Source: Eudorina sp. 2006-703-Eu-15
Lineage: Eukaryota > Chlorophyta > Chlorophyceae > Chlamydomonadales > Volvocaceae
Direction of reading: 5' to 3'
Assembly (NCBI GenBank): GCA_003117195.1
Contig: BDSI01000009.1
Span: 992,001 to 1,056,000, forward strand
DNA: 64,000 nucleotides
The position numbers and the translations under genes were made by a program. Under the pieces are notes generated by a model that ran no database searches, was not told the origin of the DNA, and saw nothing but the letters and a program-made list of their open reading frames with translations. Of this stretch, positions 43,464-55,600 are shown piece by piece. The first letter of the stretch is position 1. The number at the start of each line of letters is the position of its first letter.

Positions 43464-45726
43464 GGAGGGAAAGAACCGCTGTGCGCTTCTGAGCTCTGGT
43501 TGGGGGAGTATTCATTCCGGCAGCCACCCACCACCACCCCGGGGAGCCACGACATGCAGGTGGGGCTTATGGCCGTGTGGCAGATCGGTGGGGCTGACCA
43601 CACATATACCAACGTGCGAAGTTGTCGGTGTGTGCATTGCAGTGACAGTTGTTAGCCTGCTGCGGACATCCCGGCTGGGTATGGGGATGGGGTTGGATTG
43701 ATGGTACGGGGCTATGCGCTAAACTCTTCACCCCTGGGGCTTGCCTTGCCTGCTTGCCCGGCCTGCTTAACCTCCCTTGGGCAATACCGGCTCACGACGC
43801 CGCGCCGCGGACACCACGGCTGCCTGGCTGGGCAGGGCGTCATATTGTGTTGGTCTTGCGCTGCGCTGCCGCACTTCCACCTTTCCGCAGGTGGGGTGGG
43901 CTCAAGAAGTCCAGGCAGGCGTCTTGAGCTCAGCAGGGGCGGCAGCTGGTTCCAGTACGGCACTAAATGACACGGCAGTCCCTGACCTGCGTACTCGGCG
44001 TCAGATGCAGTGTGGGGCGACTTGGTCTGGCATGCGTTGAGTGGCTGCTGCTGTGACTGCTGCGACCTGAGCGGTCGGATGTGAGTCGCCGCCTGATCAG
44101 GAGGCCAGACCAGTCAGCCTTTGGACATCTTGTCGGCGGCACTCCCACCCTCTCGCGCACCTAGAGGGGCCATCACATGCCGACGTCCCCTTTGTCCGCT
44201 CCGTGGCACCCCCTGAAGGTTACCGCCATCTCCCCCCATCCTTATGTTCGCGAGGGGGCGTTTGGGGCCCCCCTAGGGTGACTGCTGCCATCTCCACCAC
44301 CCGGGCCGTCTAGGATGCCGCGGTGTGGATGCCGCTGTTGTCAGGCTCATGGTGCAGATGACGATTTGGGGCGGCGCCCGACTTTGGCGACTTGTTCGCA
44401 CGGCCCAACAGCCCGGTACCCGGCGGCATCCGGGCCACATGAGCAGCCCATATGCTGCACGTATGGGCAGATACGGGACCGTAGGTGCCCTCGTGAAATG
44501 TGCAGTTGCCCAGGACGTTGCCCGAGAGTCTGGTTGCTTGTCAGTCTTGGCCCTTACGAGTGTGTGTCAGCGGCCTTGTCAGGAGATCGCCCCCGCGATG
44601 CCCCGTGCAACATAACGCGGCAAGGGTCTAATTGTAGGATGATGTCATTTTGGAATTGCTGTTGGCATGATGTACGTTCGCAGGTAATGCTGATTCCGCA
44701 GACTCATGCAAAGGTTCACCCCGCGCGTGGCATGAACGATTATAGTTAACTGCTCGGCCTGGAGAGGCATACGGGTGGGCGTTCTCTGGTGAACGCTGTT
44801 CGAAGACCGCTTCCGCGACGACCCCTAGGCTCATTACGAGGCCTGCAAGAGCGGGCAAGAGCAACGAATGTACTAATCAGTCGTCCATGCGTCAGAAACC
44901 CACTACCGTTATGGCATGTTTCTTCTGGCGACGAGGAGTTGAAGGCGTGTGCGCTAAATGTGCTAAAAGGCGGCGAACGTGATCGTCGGTAAGGGGCCCA
45001 ACCGGGGCTGCTGCTACGACAGAAAGTGTTGCAGCAATCTTTTCTAGGTTGGTGTGCAACGGAAGTGCCCTGCACCCTCCTGCACGGATGCGTAGCAAGG
45101 AAGCGGGCGAACCCTTATATACACATCGTTTCATCCGATTGCCTCACACAGAGGTATATATTCGTATCTCAACCGATCTGCCCTGTTATCGTAGGATAGT
45201 ATGAATAAGGGTTACCTTCAATTTTGGATGCCTTCGTCTATCCATGGCCTGAAGCCTTCAGGCTGGCCACGGTGGTATTGGTAGAATGTTTTTTTATTGA
45301 ATCACTAAATTGTCAGTAGAGACCGTGCGGCCGATGTCGCTTTCGCGATTTTGCCGTGCATGGCTGCAGTGATGACTGATGAGGAAAAACGGAAACGTGC
45401 CAGCACGATGGCAGCTTAAACTACAAGGAAAATTACCTGCAGATTAAGCTGCTTCACAAATGTGAATCCTGATTTCTTCCGTCAAGGCATCTTCCGGAGA
45501 CGTCGAGAAGCGGCTGTTACGACCTTCGAGAATTCGTCGTCACTGGAACTCTATTACGGCAGGCCGACCTGTCGTCATATATTTAGGGGCCCATGCATAT
45601 TAAATTGATAAAAGTCTTCAGGTCTATCGGTATCATACTGTCGTCGCCACAACGACACGCAGAGGCAGACCGCAACACCTTGTCCAAATTACTTCTCCTG
45701 AGTGTGAGCTAATACTTCATCTCAAT
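43464..45726. other. Intergenic, contains dispersed repeat copy 2
   Basis: Apart from the 82-bp repeat at 43896-43977 (shared with 37306-37387) I see no gene. From about 44.6 kb onward the composition is AT-richer than the genes around it. This includes the region just upstream of the IQ/BAG gene. Confidence 0.5.
43896..43977 (+). repeat. Dispersed repeat, copy 2 of 2 (GGCAGCTGGTTCCAGTACGG family)
   Basis: See the copy at 37306-37387. The two share GGCTCAAGAAGTCCAGG and GGCAGCTGGTTCCAGTACGG with a few substitutions and no long gaps. Confidence 0.8.
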
Positions 45727-48700
45727 ATGTTCCGCATGAGCCCATGGGATTCTTTGGGCTGGAGGCGGCCTGAAGAGGACGACGACACGTACTCTTTTGG
45801 GAACCCATTGCGTCGCCGCCCGACATTCTTTCCAGCTCAGGACTACTTCTTTGATGCTCCAACAACATATGATCATCCAGCTTTTCGAGCAAGCAGGTAG
45901 GGCTCGCGAAGCTAACGGTTGACGCGAGCATCTTCGAAGCCACCCCCGCGATGGCTATGTTGGAACATTTCACAGGTTTCTTTTGTTATGATGAAATAAA
46001 TGATAATAAATGTAACTGGTGACTTTTTACATAGGACATGTGGATAAGATGAACGAAGATAATCGCCCTCAGTGAGGTTTTGACAATACCTGTTCCGCCT
46101 GTTCCGGGCTTGGGTTGTCATCGCAGGCCTTCGCGGTCCAGTGCTTACAGACCGGGCTACTCCCGTGCGCCCCGACGCCAGACCTTCTTCCAAGTGCCAG
46201 ATGAAGATCCGTACGGCGAGCTCCCGGACGACTCCTACGGCGCTGCCCGGTACGTGCCAGTGCGCGGCAGCCGCCCCCACACACCGGTGCCGCCACCGCC
46301 AGCTCCCGCCGTCCCACTCCGCGCTGTGCCGCTGGCACCCGCACAAGCCGCCTTCGTCGACTCAGCCGACCCTGATGCCAGTGACGACGCCGGCTCCGAA
46401 GACGGTCATGAGATGGCGGTGCCCATCCTGGGCCACGACGGCCGCATCTACCTGGTTCAACCGCAGTCGCAGCGGCACCGGCACCGGCGGACCCCCAAGC
46501 GGCCGCAGCAGCCGCCGGAGCTGAAGGCGCAGCTCCTCGGCGGATCCGAAGCAGCCGGTCGCAAGCAGCAGGCCGCCAAAACCGACAACGTCGCCGGCTC
46601 CGACGCAGACAGCGACGGTCAGCACGCCGCCGACTCGGGTTGCGACGCAGGGCGACGCGCGCAGCTCTTTGTGGACCCTCGGACCGGGCTGGTCTTCAGA
46701 GCCGTGCCCGCTGCGGCGCCCACATCTGCAAGCCAGCCCAAGGCGGCCACACCACCCGCGACCTCCCTGGAGACAGCAGCCCGGGACCGCAGCAACGGCA
46801 GCAGCAAAGTCGCAACGCCCGCCAAGGAGTCCCCCGCCGCCGCCGCCGCTGCCGCCGCCGCCGGCGCGAGCACCAGCGGGCCGTCAAGGACCGCTGCGTC
46901 GGCGGCATCGCCGCAGCGCGGCTCTCCATCGGCCGCACCTGGATCTTCGGGCCCGACTCGCATCCAAGTGCGCGCGGTGGACGGCCGGGCCAGCTCGGCA
47001 GCCGCAGTTCCTGTCGTCGCGAAAGCAACCGCCGGCGCCGCCGCCGCCGAGCCGTCCACCTCCCTGGAGCGGCAGGGCAGCACAGCCCTGGTGACCCGCC
47101 CGCCCATGGAAATGGCGCTGTCGAGAGGACCCAGCGCTTCGCTGCCGGCTGTCGCCCTGGCCGCTGAAGCACCCTCGGGGTCGTCCGGTCAGGCTACGAG
47201 TGGTACTGTTGCCGCAGCTGCAGCACCCAACGCTCCTCCACCGGCGACTGTCAAGGTGACCCGGGTGACGACCTCAGGGCCGTCCGCGGGTACCCGAGCC
47301 GCTGTCCCCCTTTCCGGTCGTGCTGCTGCTGGTGCTGCTGCTGGTGCTGGTGCGGCGGCGGCGGCGGCGGCGAAGGCTGCTTCTGCCCCCCGTATGACCC
47401 GCTCCCAGGTAAGGGGTGGCTTTGCGCAGCCCCTCTTTGAGTCCCATATGCCATAGCTGAAGCATAGATGTTTTTGGCCCGTAAATGTTTATTTTATTTA
47501 AGATAGCAACACTGACACTGATTGACATGTGGAGCTGCGTTGAAGGAAGCGCTGGTAATCTAGTGACCTTTAGATGTCCACACGCGTTCGGGCACAATCT
47601 CCTCCCTACGCGACACTGACTGTCGCCCTCGCCCGTTTTGTCGGCTGCTGTTCGGGTTCCCCAGGCCGCCCGCACCATCCAGCGCTGGTGGCGCGGCTGG
47701 CGGCTGTGGCGCCACTCCGCGGCGCTGCGGCAGCTGGTGGCCCTGTCCCGGGACCTCCGGGCTGCCGCGGCGGCGTTTTACAGCTACATGGGGGCCACCG
47801 ACGGCAACATCACCGACAAGCAGCAGCTGGAGGTCAACGAACTGGCCATGAGGACCATTTTGAAGCTGGACAGGTGAGGACGGCGAGGGGGCCCTGGGGG
47901 AGGAGGGAGTATGGCAGGTGAGGACGGCGAGGGGGGCCTGGGGAAGGAGGGAGTATGACAGAAACGCGAGGGGGCCCTGGGGGGGTCCGTATGATGGGTA
48001 CGAGGGTGCGGTTCGGATACAGGGGCAGGTGTAGGCGTCCTGTACATATATCCTGCATATATACATGTATCCTGCTGGGGCTTGCCCTGGTATACACCAT
48101 CGATCCCTTTGGGGTCCGCTGTAACGTTCATTCGTTCATTCATGTATCCTGTTCTATATTTCTTTGTATTTGTGTATGACTGGTTACGGGCCGTGAGATA
48201 GAGGGAGGGAAGCGACACGCCTCATCTGTTAGCTACTGCAAAACAGAAGGATTACGGGGCTGGGTGCAACACTCAGGCGCCCGAGTGGCGACTCAGCGTG
48301 GCCGGCACATCCTTGCGATGCTGCCATGGCGCATGCGCCGTAGGGCTTCCCCAGCCTGCCTCTCCTTGTCCATTCTCCTCCTGCTGCCTCTGCTGGTGCC
48401 GCTCACCGACCGATGTGTTTGTAACCCATTCTCGCCATATGCTGCGCCCGCCCGCCCACCCGCCTGCCGCACAGTCTGGAAGGCCTGCCCCCCGAGCTCA
48501 AAGCGCTCCGAAGGCACCTCACAGCCCGAGCCCTCAAGCTCCAAGACGAGATCCAGGCGGCCTACACCAGGTCAACAATGCGACCGGTGCCAGCGGCGCG
48601 GGACGCCGCCGCCGGCGAGGCGGCTCGCGGCCCCGTCGCGGCGGAGCCAGCTGCTTCGGCGGCTCCGGCGCCTCGTGCGGAACCGCACACGTCGGGACCG

Positions 48701-49666
48701 GCGCCGGCGGAGGGCGCAGAGGCGCCTGCCGGAGGGACTCCAGCGGCGGAAGAGGAGCCGCACGCGGCGGCGCCACCGTCCAAGCTTGCGGAGCTCTCAG
48801 CTGCACGGGGCGGGGGCGACGACGTGGCCCCGACTGCCCAAGGCGATAAGATACCGCCACCGGAGGAGCCGGTTGCAGGCAATGCTGCTAGGACAGCTGA
48901 CGAAGACGCCGCCGCGGGAGCGCCGCCCCCGTCGCCGGCGGCGGAGCAGTGCGGCGCAGCGGCCCCCGCTCCGAGCACATCCCCTAGATCCCAGCCCGTG
49001 ACGCCGCCTGAGTCCCTGGGCCAGGATGAGCCCAACACGCAGCTCCACGTTCACGTGCACGTGGGCAGACGTCCTCGGCTGGCGGCCTGCTACAAATCGC
49101 CGACCGCCGTGACCTCACCCCGGCCCTTCATGCCCGCAACGACGGGCCTGGCAGCAGCTGCTGTGATGGCGAGCGGCAGAGCAGCGGGGCAGGGCGTCAC
49201 CAAGCGCGTCAACTCGCGGCGCGCCTCCCCGGGCGACCGCAAGCGGTCGCAGTCGGCCTCGGTGGACGGTGAGCAGGCAGATGCTGCGGACAGCTCAGCG
49301 CCCGGCGGGCGGCGCGCGCGGAGGCTGCAGCGCCGGCTCAGTGCCGCGGCTGCGGCTGCGGCCATGGCTGCGGCGGCGGCGGCCGCCGCCCCCGCTGCCG
49401 GAGGAGGGATGCCTGATGGCAATGAGGGTCAAGAATCGGCGAATGGTGCGGCGGCAGCGGTGCAGCCGCAGCAGCAGCAACAGCAGCAGCGGCCGCTGAT
49501 GCGCAAGCTGCGGCGGCAACAGCAGCAACACGGGCAACAGCAGCAGCAGCAACAGGGAGAGCGCCCTGTCGTACTGCGAGTGGTTGTGCGGCCAGGGCCC
49601 GAGGAAGGAAACGGCAGGGGATGCCGTACTGCAGTTCTCACGGACGCCAGCGTGCAGACGGACTAG
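45727..49666 (+). CDS. BAG-domain co-chaperone with IQ motif, 4 exons, 942 aa
   Basis: Exons: 45727-45896, 46151-47408, 47665-47873, 48475-49666; phases close. The N-terminal two exons are disordered (FFPAQDYFFDAP, FFQVPDEDPYG, then Ala/Pro/Ser-rich). Exon 3 opens with an IQ motif, AARTIQRWWRGWRLWR (residues 477-492), a calmodulin-binding site. It runs straight into a BAG domain (about 502-575) with NELAMRTILKLD and, across the intron, LPPELKALRRHLTARALKLQDEI. IQ next to BAG is the arrangement of plant BAG5-7. BAG domains bind the Hsp70 ATPase domain as nucleotide-exchange factors, and the IQ links this to Ca2+/calmodulin. The C-terminal ~360 residues are low complexity with poly-Gln and end LTDASVQTD. 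Subcellular location is not evident. Confidence 0.88.
47872..47985. repeat. 44-bp tandem repeat that copies the exon 3 splice donor of the BAG gene
   Basis: AGGTGAGGACGGCGAGGG occurs at the exon 3/intron 3 border (47872) and again at 47916, followed by a third degenerate unit. The duplicated unit contains a complete GTGAGG donor. Confidence 0.85.
48103..48143 (-). repeat. Short dispersed repeat with (GAAT)n and ACAGCGGACCCCAAA, copy 1
   Basis: Read on the minus strand, GAATGAATGAACGAATGAACG followed by TTACAGCGGACCCCAAA matches about 36 bases at 62327-62363 on the plus strand. This copy lies in intron 3 of the BAG gene. Confidence 0.75.
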
Positions 49667-51350
49667 GGCGGTGATGCGCGGGGGGGGGGCCGTGTGGGTT
49701 GTGATCTAGTCAAGGACACGTCTGCATGCGGGAATGTACTTGGCCAGCTCGTGCATGTGGATGGTCGATGCCACACGTGTAGAGGGCATGTAGCATTGCA
49801 TCCTCTTTAGACAAAAGGTATTGGGTCTGGTCAGACCCGCCGCGTTCCAAGAGGATGCGTGAGAGGCGCTGTCAGATTTATGAAGTTCCGAGTTGGTCGT
49901 TGGAGCTCTCACTCCTTCAATATGTTTTGCGACGTTAAACTCGTGGATTATGTTGGGGATGGCGCTGGACTGCTTACGAGACGTTCACAGGGAAGGCACG
50001 CAGCACGGCAGCAGGCATCCCAGACAGCTTTTGCATTCGCATACCTGTTTTGGCGTACGATGTTCCTGGTGCTTGCAGAGAGCTCGCACACTTGCTCTCG
50101 AAGCTGCGTGTAAGTGATTTGTTTGGTTTGGTAGTGATGTGCAGGCCGATGCATGGTGATTGTCGCTCGTGTACGTTAATCCCCGTCACCAGCAGGGGCC
50201 AGCTGCAGCTCAAGCACCGATTTGTAGTTGGTCACGTGTTGTACGGACTTGTATGGGGGTTGCCGAAACGGCCACCTCAGAAGGTAACAACTATGCCCTG
50301 TACACCCTGTCTCTCGGGCATATTGTAGATCTCTTTCATATCAGGTCGGGCGACTGCGCAAATTTTAGGTATGATAGTCGTACCGCTGTGCACTCGTTGT
50401 ATCGCTGTGTCATCCAGTGTACGTGTGTACGAAAAGGGTAAAAAACGTAACATCGAAGGACGCAGTCATTACAGCGTATCGTTTGGGCGGCAAGGTGGTC
50501 CGAAGGGTTCATTTGAGTTCAAATGCATGAATGATGTACAACAAGGTCCGAAGGCCAACTGTACCCCGCCAGTCTGTAACACATGGCGAAACATTTACTG
50601 TGGTACTACTGCGCCGCAATAACAGTACCCGTGGGCAACGTCCGTGGACAAGCACACGATTTGAAAAACCACACTTTCGCATCTTCCCAACCCTGGACGC
50701 GGGCGTCAGGATATACGCCCCGCGAAGACCTCTGCAACAGTCGCAGTCCGATAACTATTTTCGTCCGTCCGACAAAACGCGTGCCCTGCACGCTGAAAAC
50801 GGCCAGAACTTTGACAGTAAATAAAGTAACACAACTAACACAACATCCTCATCTGTGAACCAATAGAAATGCACCTCCTAGCCGTGCAACCCCCGATGCA
50901 CGCTTCCATCATCCCCACGCTGTTGATGTCTAAACCCAAAAACTCAACAGCGTAGCCCCACGACGAGGCTGGGGTGAACTCAACAACCCAAATACGAATT
51001 TCACACCGCTTCCCGAAAGGCAGTGCCCTGTCCAGGACCTGCCTGGCTCACGCCCAACACGCAGGCGGTCCAATGCATGGCCACCGACCGCTGAACCTTG
51101 CTCGCTCCTATCCACCAGCTGAACCAGATCGATGCGGTTGCCGCCGCCCGCACGATGTGGGTCACACATGACGGGTTCTATATTCTAATTCAACATGACC
51201 AGCGCGCTGGAGCATCGCCGCCGCTTCAAGCGGGCTGGGCGGGGCTAGGTCCGCGAGGGCCAAACCGGCGAGGCCGCAGGTCTAGTAACCGACCGCGGAG
51301 CCGGCGTTTTTGTCCCGCCAGACGCGTCTCCCTCGTGGCGCACCGTCCGT
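49667..51350. other. Intergenic between BAG gene and convergent small-membrane-protein gene
   Basis: No coding exon is recognised. TGTAA at 50109-50113 is a possible poly(A) signal for the BAG gene, 443 bases past its stop. The two flanking genes converge here, so both 3' UTRs should occupy it. Confidence 0.5.
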
Positions 51351-52247
51351 TCACCTGTAGACCGAGAGATCAATGTAGCCGGCCGCGACGGCAATACCAA
51401 GGAAGATGAAGGGGAAGAAGATGGCCAGGATGCCGATGATGGCAAGCGGGTCCTGTGTAGGCACGGCCAAGGGAATCGGGGAAGGGAATCAACACGGTGG
51501 ACGGCCGAGGGAGTTGGATGTCGGCATGCCGCATTTCATGGTTAGTATTTAGGAACTGCGTACGGCGTTCACTGTAAGCAAGACTGCCCGAACAATATGC
51601 AGACGGTGGGAACGACTACGGACATCTGGCCAGCCCTCACCTTGAGGGGGTTAGCACCTTCGGCCTCGCCCTTGCTGGACCAGTACTGCTCCGGTTCCTC
51701 GTCGCGGGTAATGAACTTCTTCTTTGCCCCAGGGGCGCCTGCGGGCATGAATCAACCGTATGGCTGTTGATAGGCATGATAACCAGCAGCACCACTGTAC
51801 GCATAAAGTGCACCCACGTCAGATCGCCCAAAAGCTGAGCCGAAGAATCGCTGGACCACATGGTTCTACGTTTCAGACATGCCGATGCTCGCCAACAGCA
51901 AGTCGCAAAGGTCAACTTGCATTTCACCACCCCAGCCAACTACCGTTTCGAACAGCAAATGCAAAGTAAATGTTTTTGTCATAGTATTTCAACAACGAAA
52001 GCCTTGCACTATGTGTGCCAGCCCAGATAGCAACGGGAACCGAGTGCAAGCCGACAAGACTCGCGGCCACACAGCCCCCAAACCAGTACTTAGGCAGACG
52101 TGGCTTATTACCTGGCTTGCCATCGGGTCCCAGCAGCGCCCTCGTGCACAGGTTGCGTCGCGAACGACTGGGTTGGCAGACGGCTTGCGTCCGAACGCAG
52201 CGGCGCGTGCTGATGGCCGTAGCGGGCTTCAGAGAGAGGGTCGCCAT
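51351..52247 (-). CDS. Small chloroplast-targeted single-pass membrane protein, 3 exons, 111 aa
   Basis: Exons (minus): 52247-52112, 51738-51641, 51452-51351; all phases close and the stop TGA at 51351-51353 follows VYR directly. Residues 1-45 look like a plastid transit peptide (MATLSLKPATAISTRR; rich in Ser, Thr, Arg and Ala, no acidic residues before Asp40). The mature part starts near GPDGKPGAPGAKKKF, contains an acidic stretch (TRDEEPEQYW) and SKGEAEGANPLK, and has one hydrophobic helix at about 81-103 (LAIIGILAIFFPFIFLGIA) before GYIDLSVYR. A thylakoid membrane location with the charged N-terminus in the stroma is inference. The layout resembles small photosystem or cytochrome b6f accessory subunits, but I do not recognise the family. 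Confidence 0.8.
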
Positions 52248-52465
52248 CTTGTTAAGGTTTTTGTTTGAATTTTGTAGGTTGAAACACAAGGCGAGGACCA
52301 TGGCTAATTGGCTGGGTAGAGTTGTTATAGGCGAACGATTCGCCGTACGATTGGGGTTGCCTGGTCGTCAAGGTTCCGTCAATTGCAGGTCAAGATTACT
52401 CGAGCTTGGCGACTGTTATAATGAAGACCTATTTGTGTATCGACTTGTGAATGCTGTTTCTTTGG

Positions 52466-52602
52466 TCCCCCCTGTTTGAGGGTAGCCTTTGTTCCGGCAC
52501 TGTTCAGTTTCACGCGCAAGGCTGAATCGCATATGGAAATTAAAATACGGCATTCTCGTGAATTATTGCCATACTAACGTCACACAACATTACCGGACGA
52601 CG
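52466..52602 (+). promoter_or_regulatory. Upstream region of the LanC-like gene, duplicated at 62.2 kb
   Basis: Blocks such as TTTCACGCGCAAG and TCACACAACATTACCGGACGACGA just upstream of the ATG recur at 62188-62304 beside the pseudogene. They therefore form part of the duplicated unit and probably include the proximal promoter and 5' UTR. Confidence 0.5.
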
Positions 52603-55600
52603 ATGTCCCGCGAACCGCGATACATACGAAATGTGCTCCGAGATAACCCACCGGCCGCGCCTGAGGGATCTGCGTCCTCCTCGTCTGTTACACGTTCAAC
52701 GCTTCTGACTCTCTTCCGAGAGACTGTTGACGCCGTGCAAGGTTACCGTACGTCAAACCCCACGATTTACACAGGCAAGCACATGACCTTGGCACATATA
52801 GCGCACGGACGAGCGTACCGGGAAGGAGTCCGCAAGCGAAACTTCATAAAGCATTTTTGAGCTGCCTCCTCCAAATTCAAGACAGCTTGATCGGTCCGCA
52901 ACATCCCTCGCCCCAGGCGCTGCGGGCGTCGCCTACGCGATGTGGCACGCCCGCCGCAGCCTGATGCGCAACTGCCATGCCTGCGCCGCAGTGCAGCAAG
53001 GGGCGCCCGCCGCCGCTGCTGCTACCGCTGCTACAGCCGCCCCAGCGGGCCCCGCCGATGCCGATGCCGGCGCCGACGCTGCGCTGTCGGGCCTGCCAGC
53101 AGTGCTCCTGGCGTCGGCTCTGGAGCAGGTGCAGGCCGCCCTCAAGGGGCTGACGGGGCCCAAGGGTTACTCGCTGACCCGTGGGTCGCGCGGTGGCAGC
53201 ATGCTGGACGGCGGTGCCGGGGTGCACATGACGGCGGCGCTGGTGCTGCACGACGCGGCGGCGGCGGCGGGGTCGGAGGCGGAGGCGACGGCGCTCCGTC
53301 GCGCGAGGGACGAGCATGTGGCGAGCTTCCTGGACATGTACCCGGTGGGGAGATGGGGGTTGAGTGGGTGGTGCTGGGTGGGCGGGGGCCGCTACCTGGG
53401 CGGGGAACATGGATGGGGAGTCTTGGTTTGGGTGATGTTGGGAAAGTTTAGATACATACAGATAAGAGATTCACACGCCGGTGTTTCGCTTGGCTTGTCA
53501 GTGGAAGCCATCCCATGCTGCTTACTGCTGACCGGCTGACTGGCTGGCGGCGTGCCCCCCTCCGGTCCTCCACTGCTCCTGTGTTCCCCTTCCCCACACC
53601 CAACTTTGGCTTCTCCTTCTACCCCCCTCCTTCCCGACGCGGCCCGCGGGTCAGCTAGCCATGGACAGCGAAAACGACGAGTACCTGTACGGCAGGGCGG
53701 GATACCTGCAGGTGGGTCGTGTCAGGCCGGCGGGGGAGAGCGGCGCCCCCGCCCCGAGGAGGGCTGTGCCGCGCCGCGCGGAGCGCCGGGGATCACCCAC
53801 CTGCACGTGTCCACACGGGTCTGCCGCGCGCCTGCGGCCAGGCAGCGGCCTAACCACGCCCCGCTGGGCCGAGCTGCGTCTCCGCGCGCGCTCCTGACGG
53901 CCACCGGCGGCTGCTCCTCGGATACCGCACCGTAGTGCCCTTGGGCGGCGTCCTACCTACCTCCGCCAGTGACCAGCTGGCCCCCCTCCCCGCCACGTGT
54001 CTGCGGCCGCAGGGTGCCGCTCTGCTGAACAGCCACATCGGGCCGGACACGGTGTCAGCTGAGGTGGTGGAGGGGGTGGCGACGGAGATGCTGGAGTCGG
54101 GTGGGTGCCGGTCCCGTGATCCGATCCGATCCGATCCGATCCGCGGGGACAGCCGTGTGTTTAGAAAGGAAACCCGCCCGCCCGAACCCAGGTGCACATA
54201 TACTTACCATATAACCAGCCGTGTTTGTACAGTACTATGTGGCTCTCTGAGGCGGCCTCCGGCCCCAAGTCACATCAGCCCGGGGGTGGGGGGAAAGCAC
54301 GTCTGTGCCACCGCCCGGGGGCGACCTCCGCACCTGGGACGCGGGACCTCGTGGCCGCCATCGGCGACGGGCCCGGGTCAGGCTAGGCCGGGATAGGTGC
54401 GCCGTCGTTCAACACCGCCGGCGGACCTCTGCCAGCGTGTGAGCGGGCCCGTGGGGGACGGGATAGCCCCCCCACCCTGTTTCTTCTTAAACCCCCTCCA
54501 CCCGCGCCGACTCAATCGTTGACACCTCCTCCCTGCTTCCCTCCCTGCCTCTTCCCGCGGAGGGCGTAACAGGCCGGGAGCTGGCGGCTCGGCTGCGGTG
54601 GCAGCGGACCGACACCCCCCGGCCTCCTCTGTTCTACATGTGGCCGCATCGGGAGCAGGGGGACCCCTACCTGGGGGCGGCGCATGGGCTGATGGGTGAG
54701 AGGGGGCGGAGGGGATGGATGAGAGAGGGGTCGCGAAGCGAGGTCGGGCAGGCTGACATGCGGTGGACACGGACCCCGAATGCGGAAACGAGCATGGACA
54801 CCAACACACCCGTACTGACTCCTAGACACCCGAACTAGCCCAACCAAGTGCCGGCACCTGCACTGGTACAGTGGATGCCTGGGCCCGCCCCGGAAGCGCC
54901 ATGCAGCACCTAGCCTGGCAAGCTGGCAGGACCAGCACCCACCCCCCAGGGAGCCACCGGGCTCGCGATCGGGAGCGGAAGCCGTCCTTCCCTATCACAG
55001 CCCTCAATTGGAACCTCCGGAGGCCTCCACCGCCCTCAACCCCCGTATACTGTCGCATTGGATGAACCGGTCCGACCTGCGCGTGCGCCGATCTGAGCAC
55101 CCGGCCTCGTGCTCCCAACCCCGCAGGTATACTGTTCTCGCTGCTGCACTGCCGACCCGTGGTTCAGCAGAACGCGGAGGAGCTGCGCGCCAGCCTGGCG
55201 TGAGTGGGTCACCGCAGGGGTGGGGGTCCACTGGAGGGGCGGGGTGGGAGGGCGGGGGGACCGGGACGCTTTGCTGCAGGCGCGGGCGCGGAGTTGGTTG
55301 TGGTTGTAGGTACTGGAGTGTGGTGCTGCAGTGGGCCGACCCATGGTCCGGTCGCCGGGTGTCGCTCCGCGCCAAAGGGGGCGTCGGTCTCCCCTTCGGC
55401 TGTTTTGGCCCTGCCGCTTCGCCACACCTGCCGCTTGCTTTTACAGCCTCTCAGGGACGAGGACCCTGCGTGTGCACCTCTGCGTACTGCAGCCACGCTG
55501 TCATGCAGCCACGCTGTCATGCAGCCACGCTGCCTCAACCCTCGTGAACTGTCACATACTGTTTCCTCGTCCTCATGACCCCCTTGGTGATCGCCGTTGG

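Noticed and set aside
50930..51169. 80-codon minus frame upstream of nothing obvious
   Set aside because: No splice continuity with the small membrane-protein gene, whose stop codon is at 51351, and no recognisable domain.
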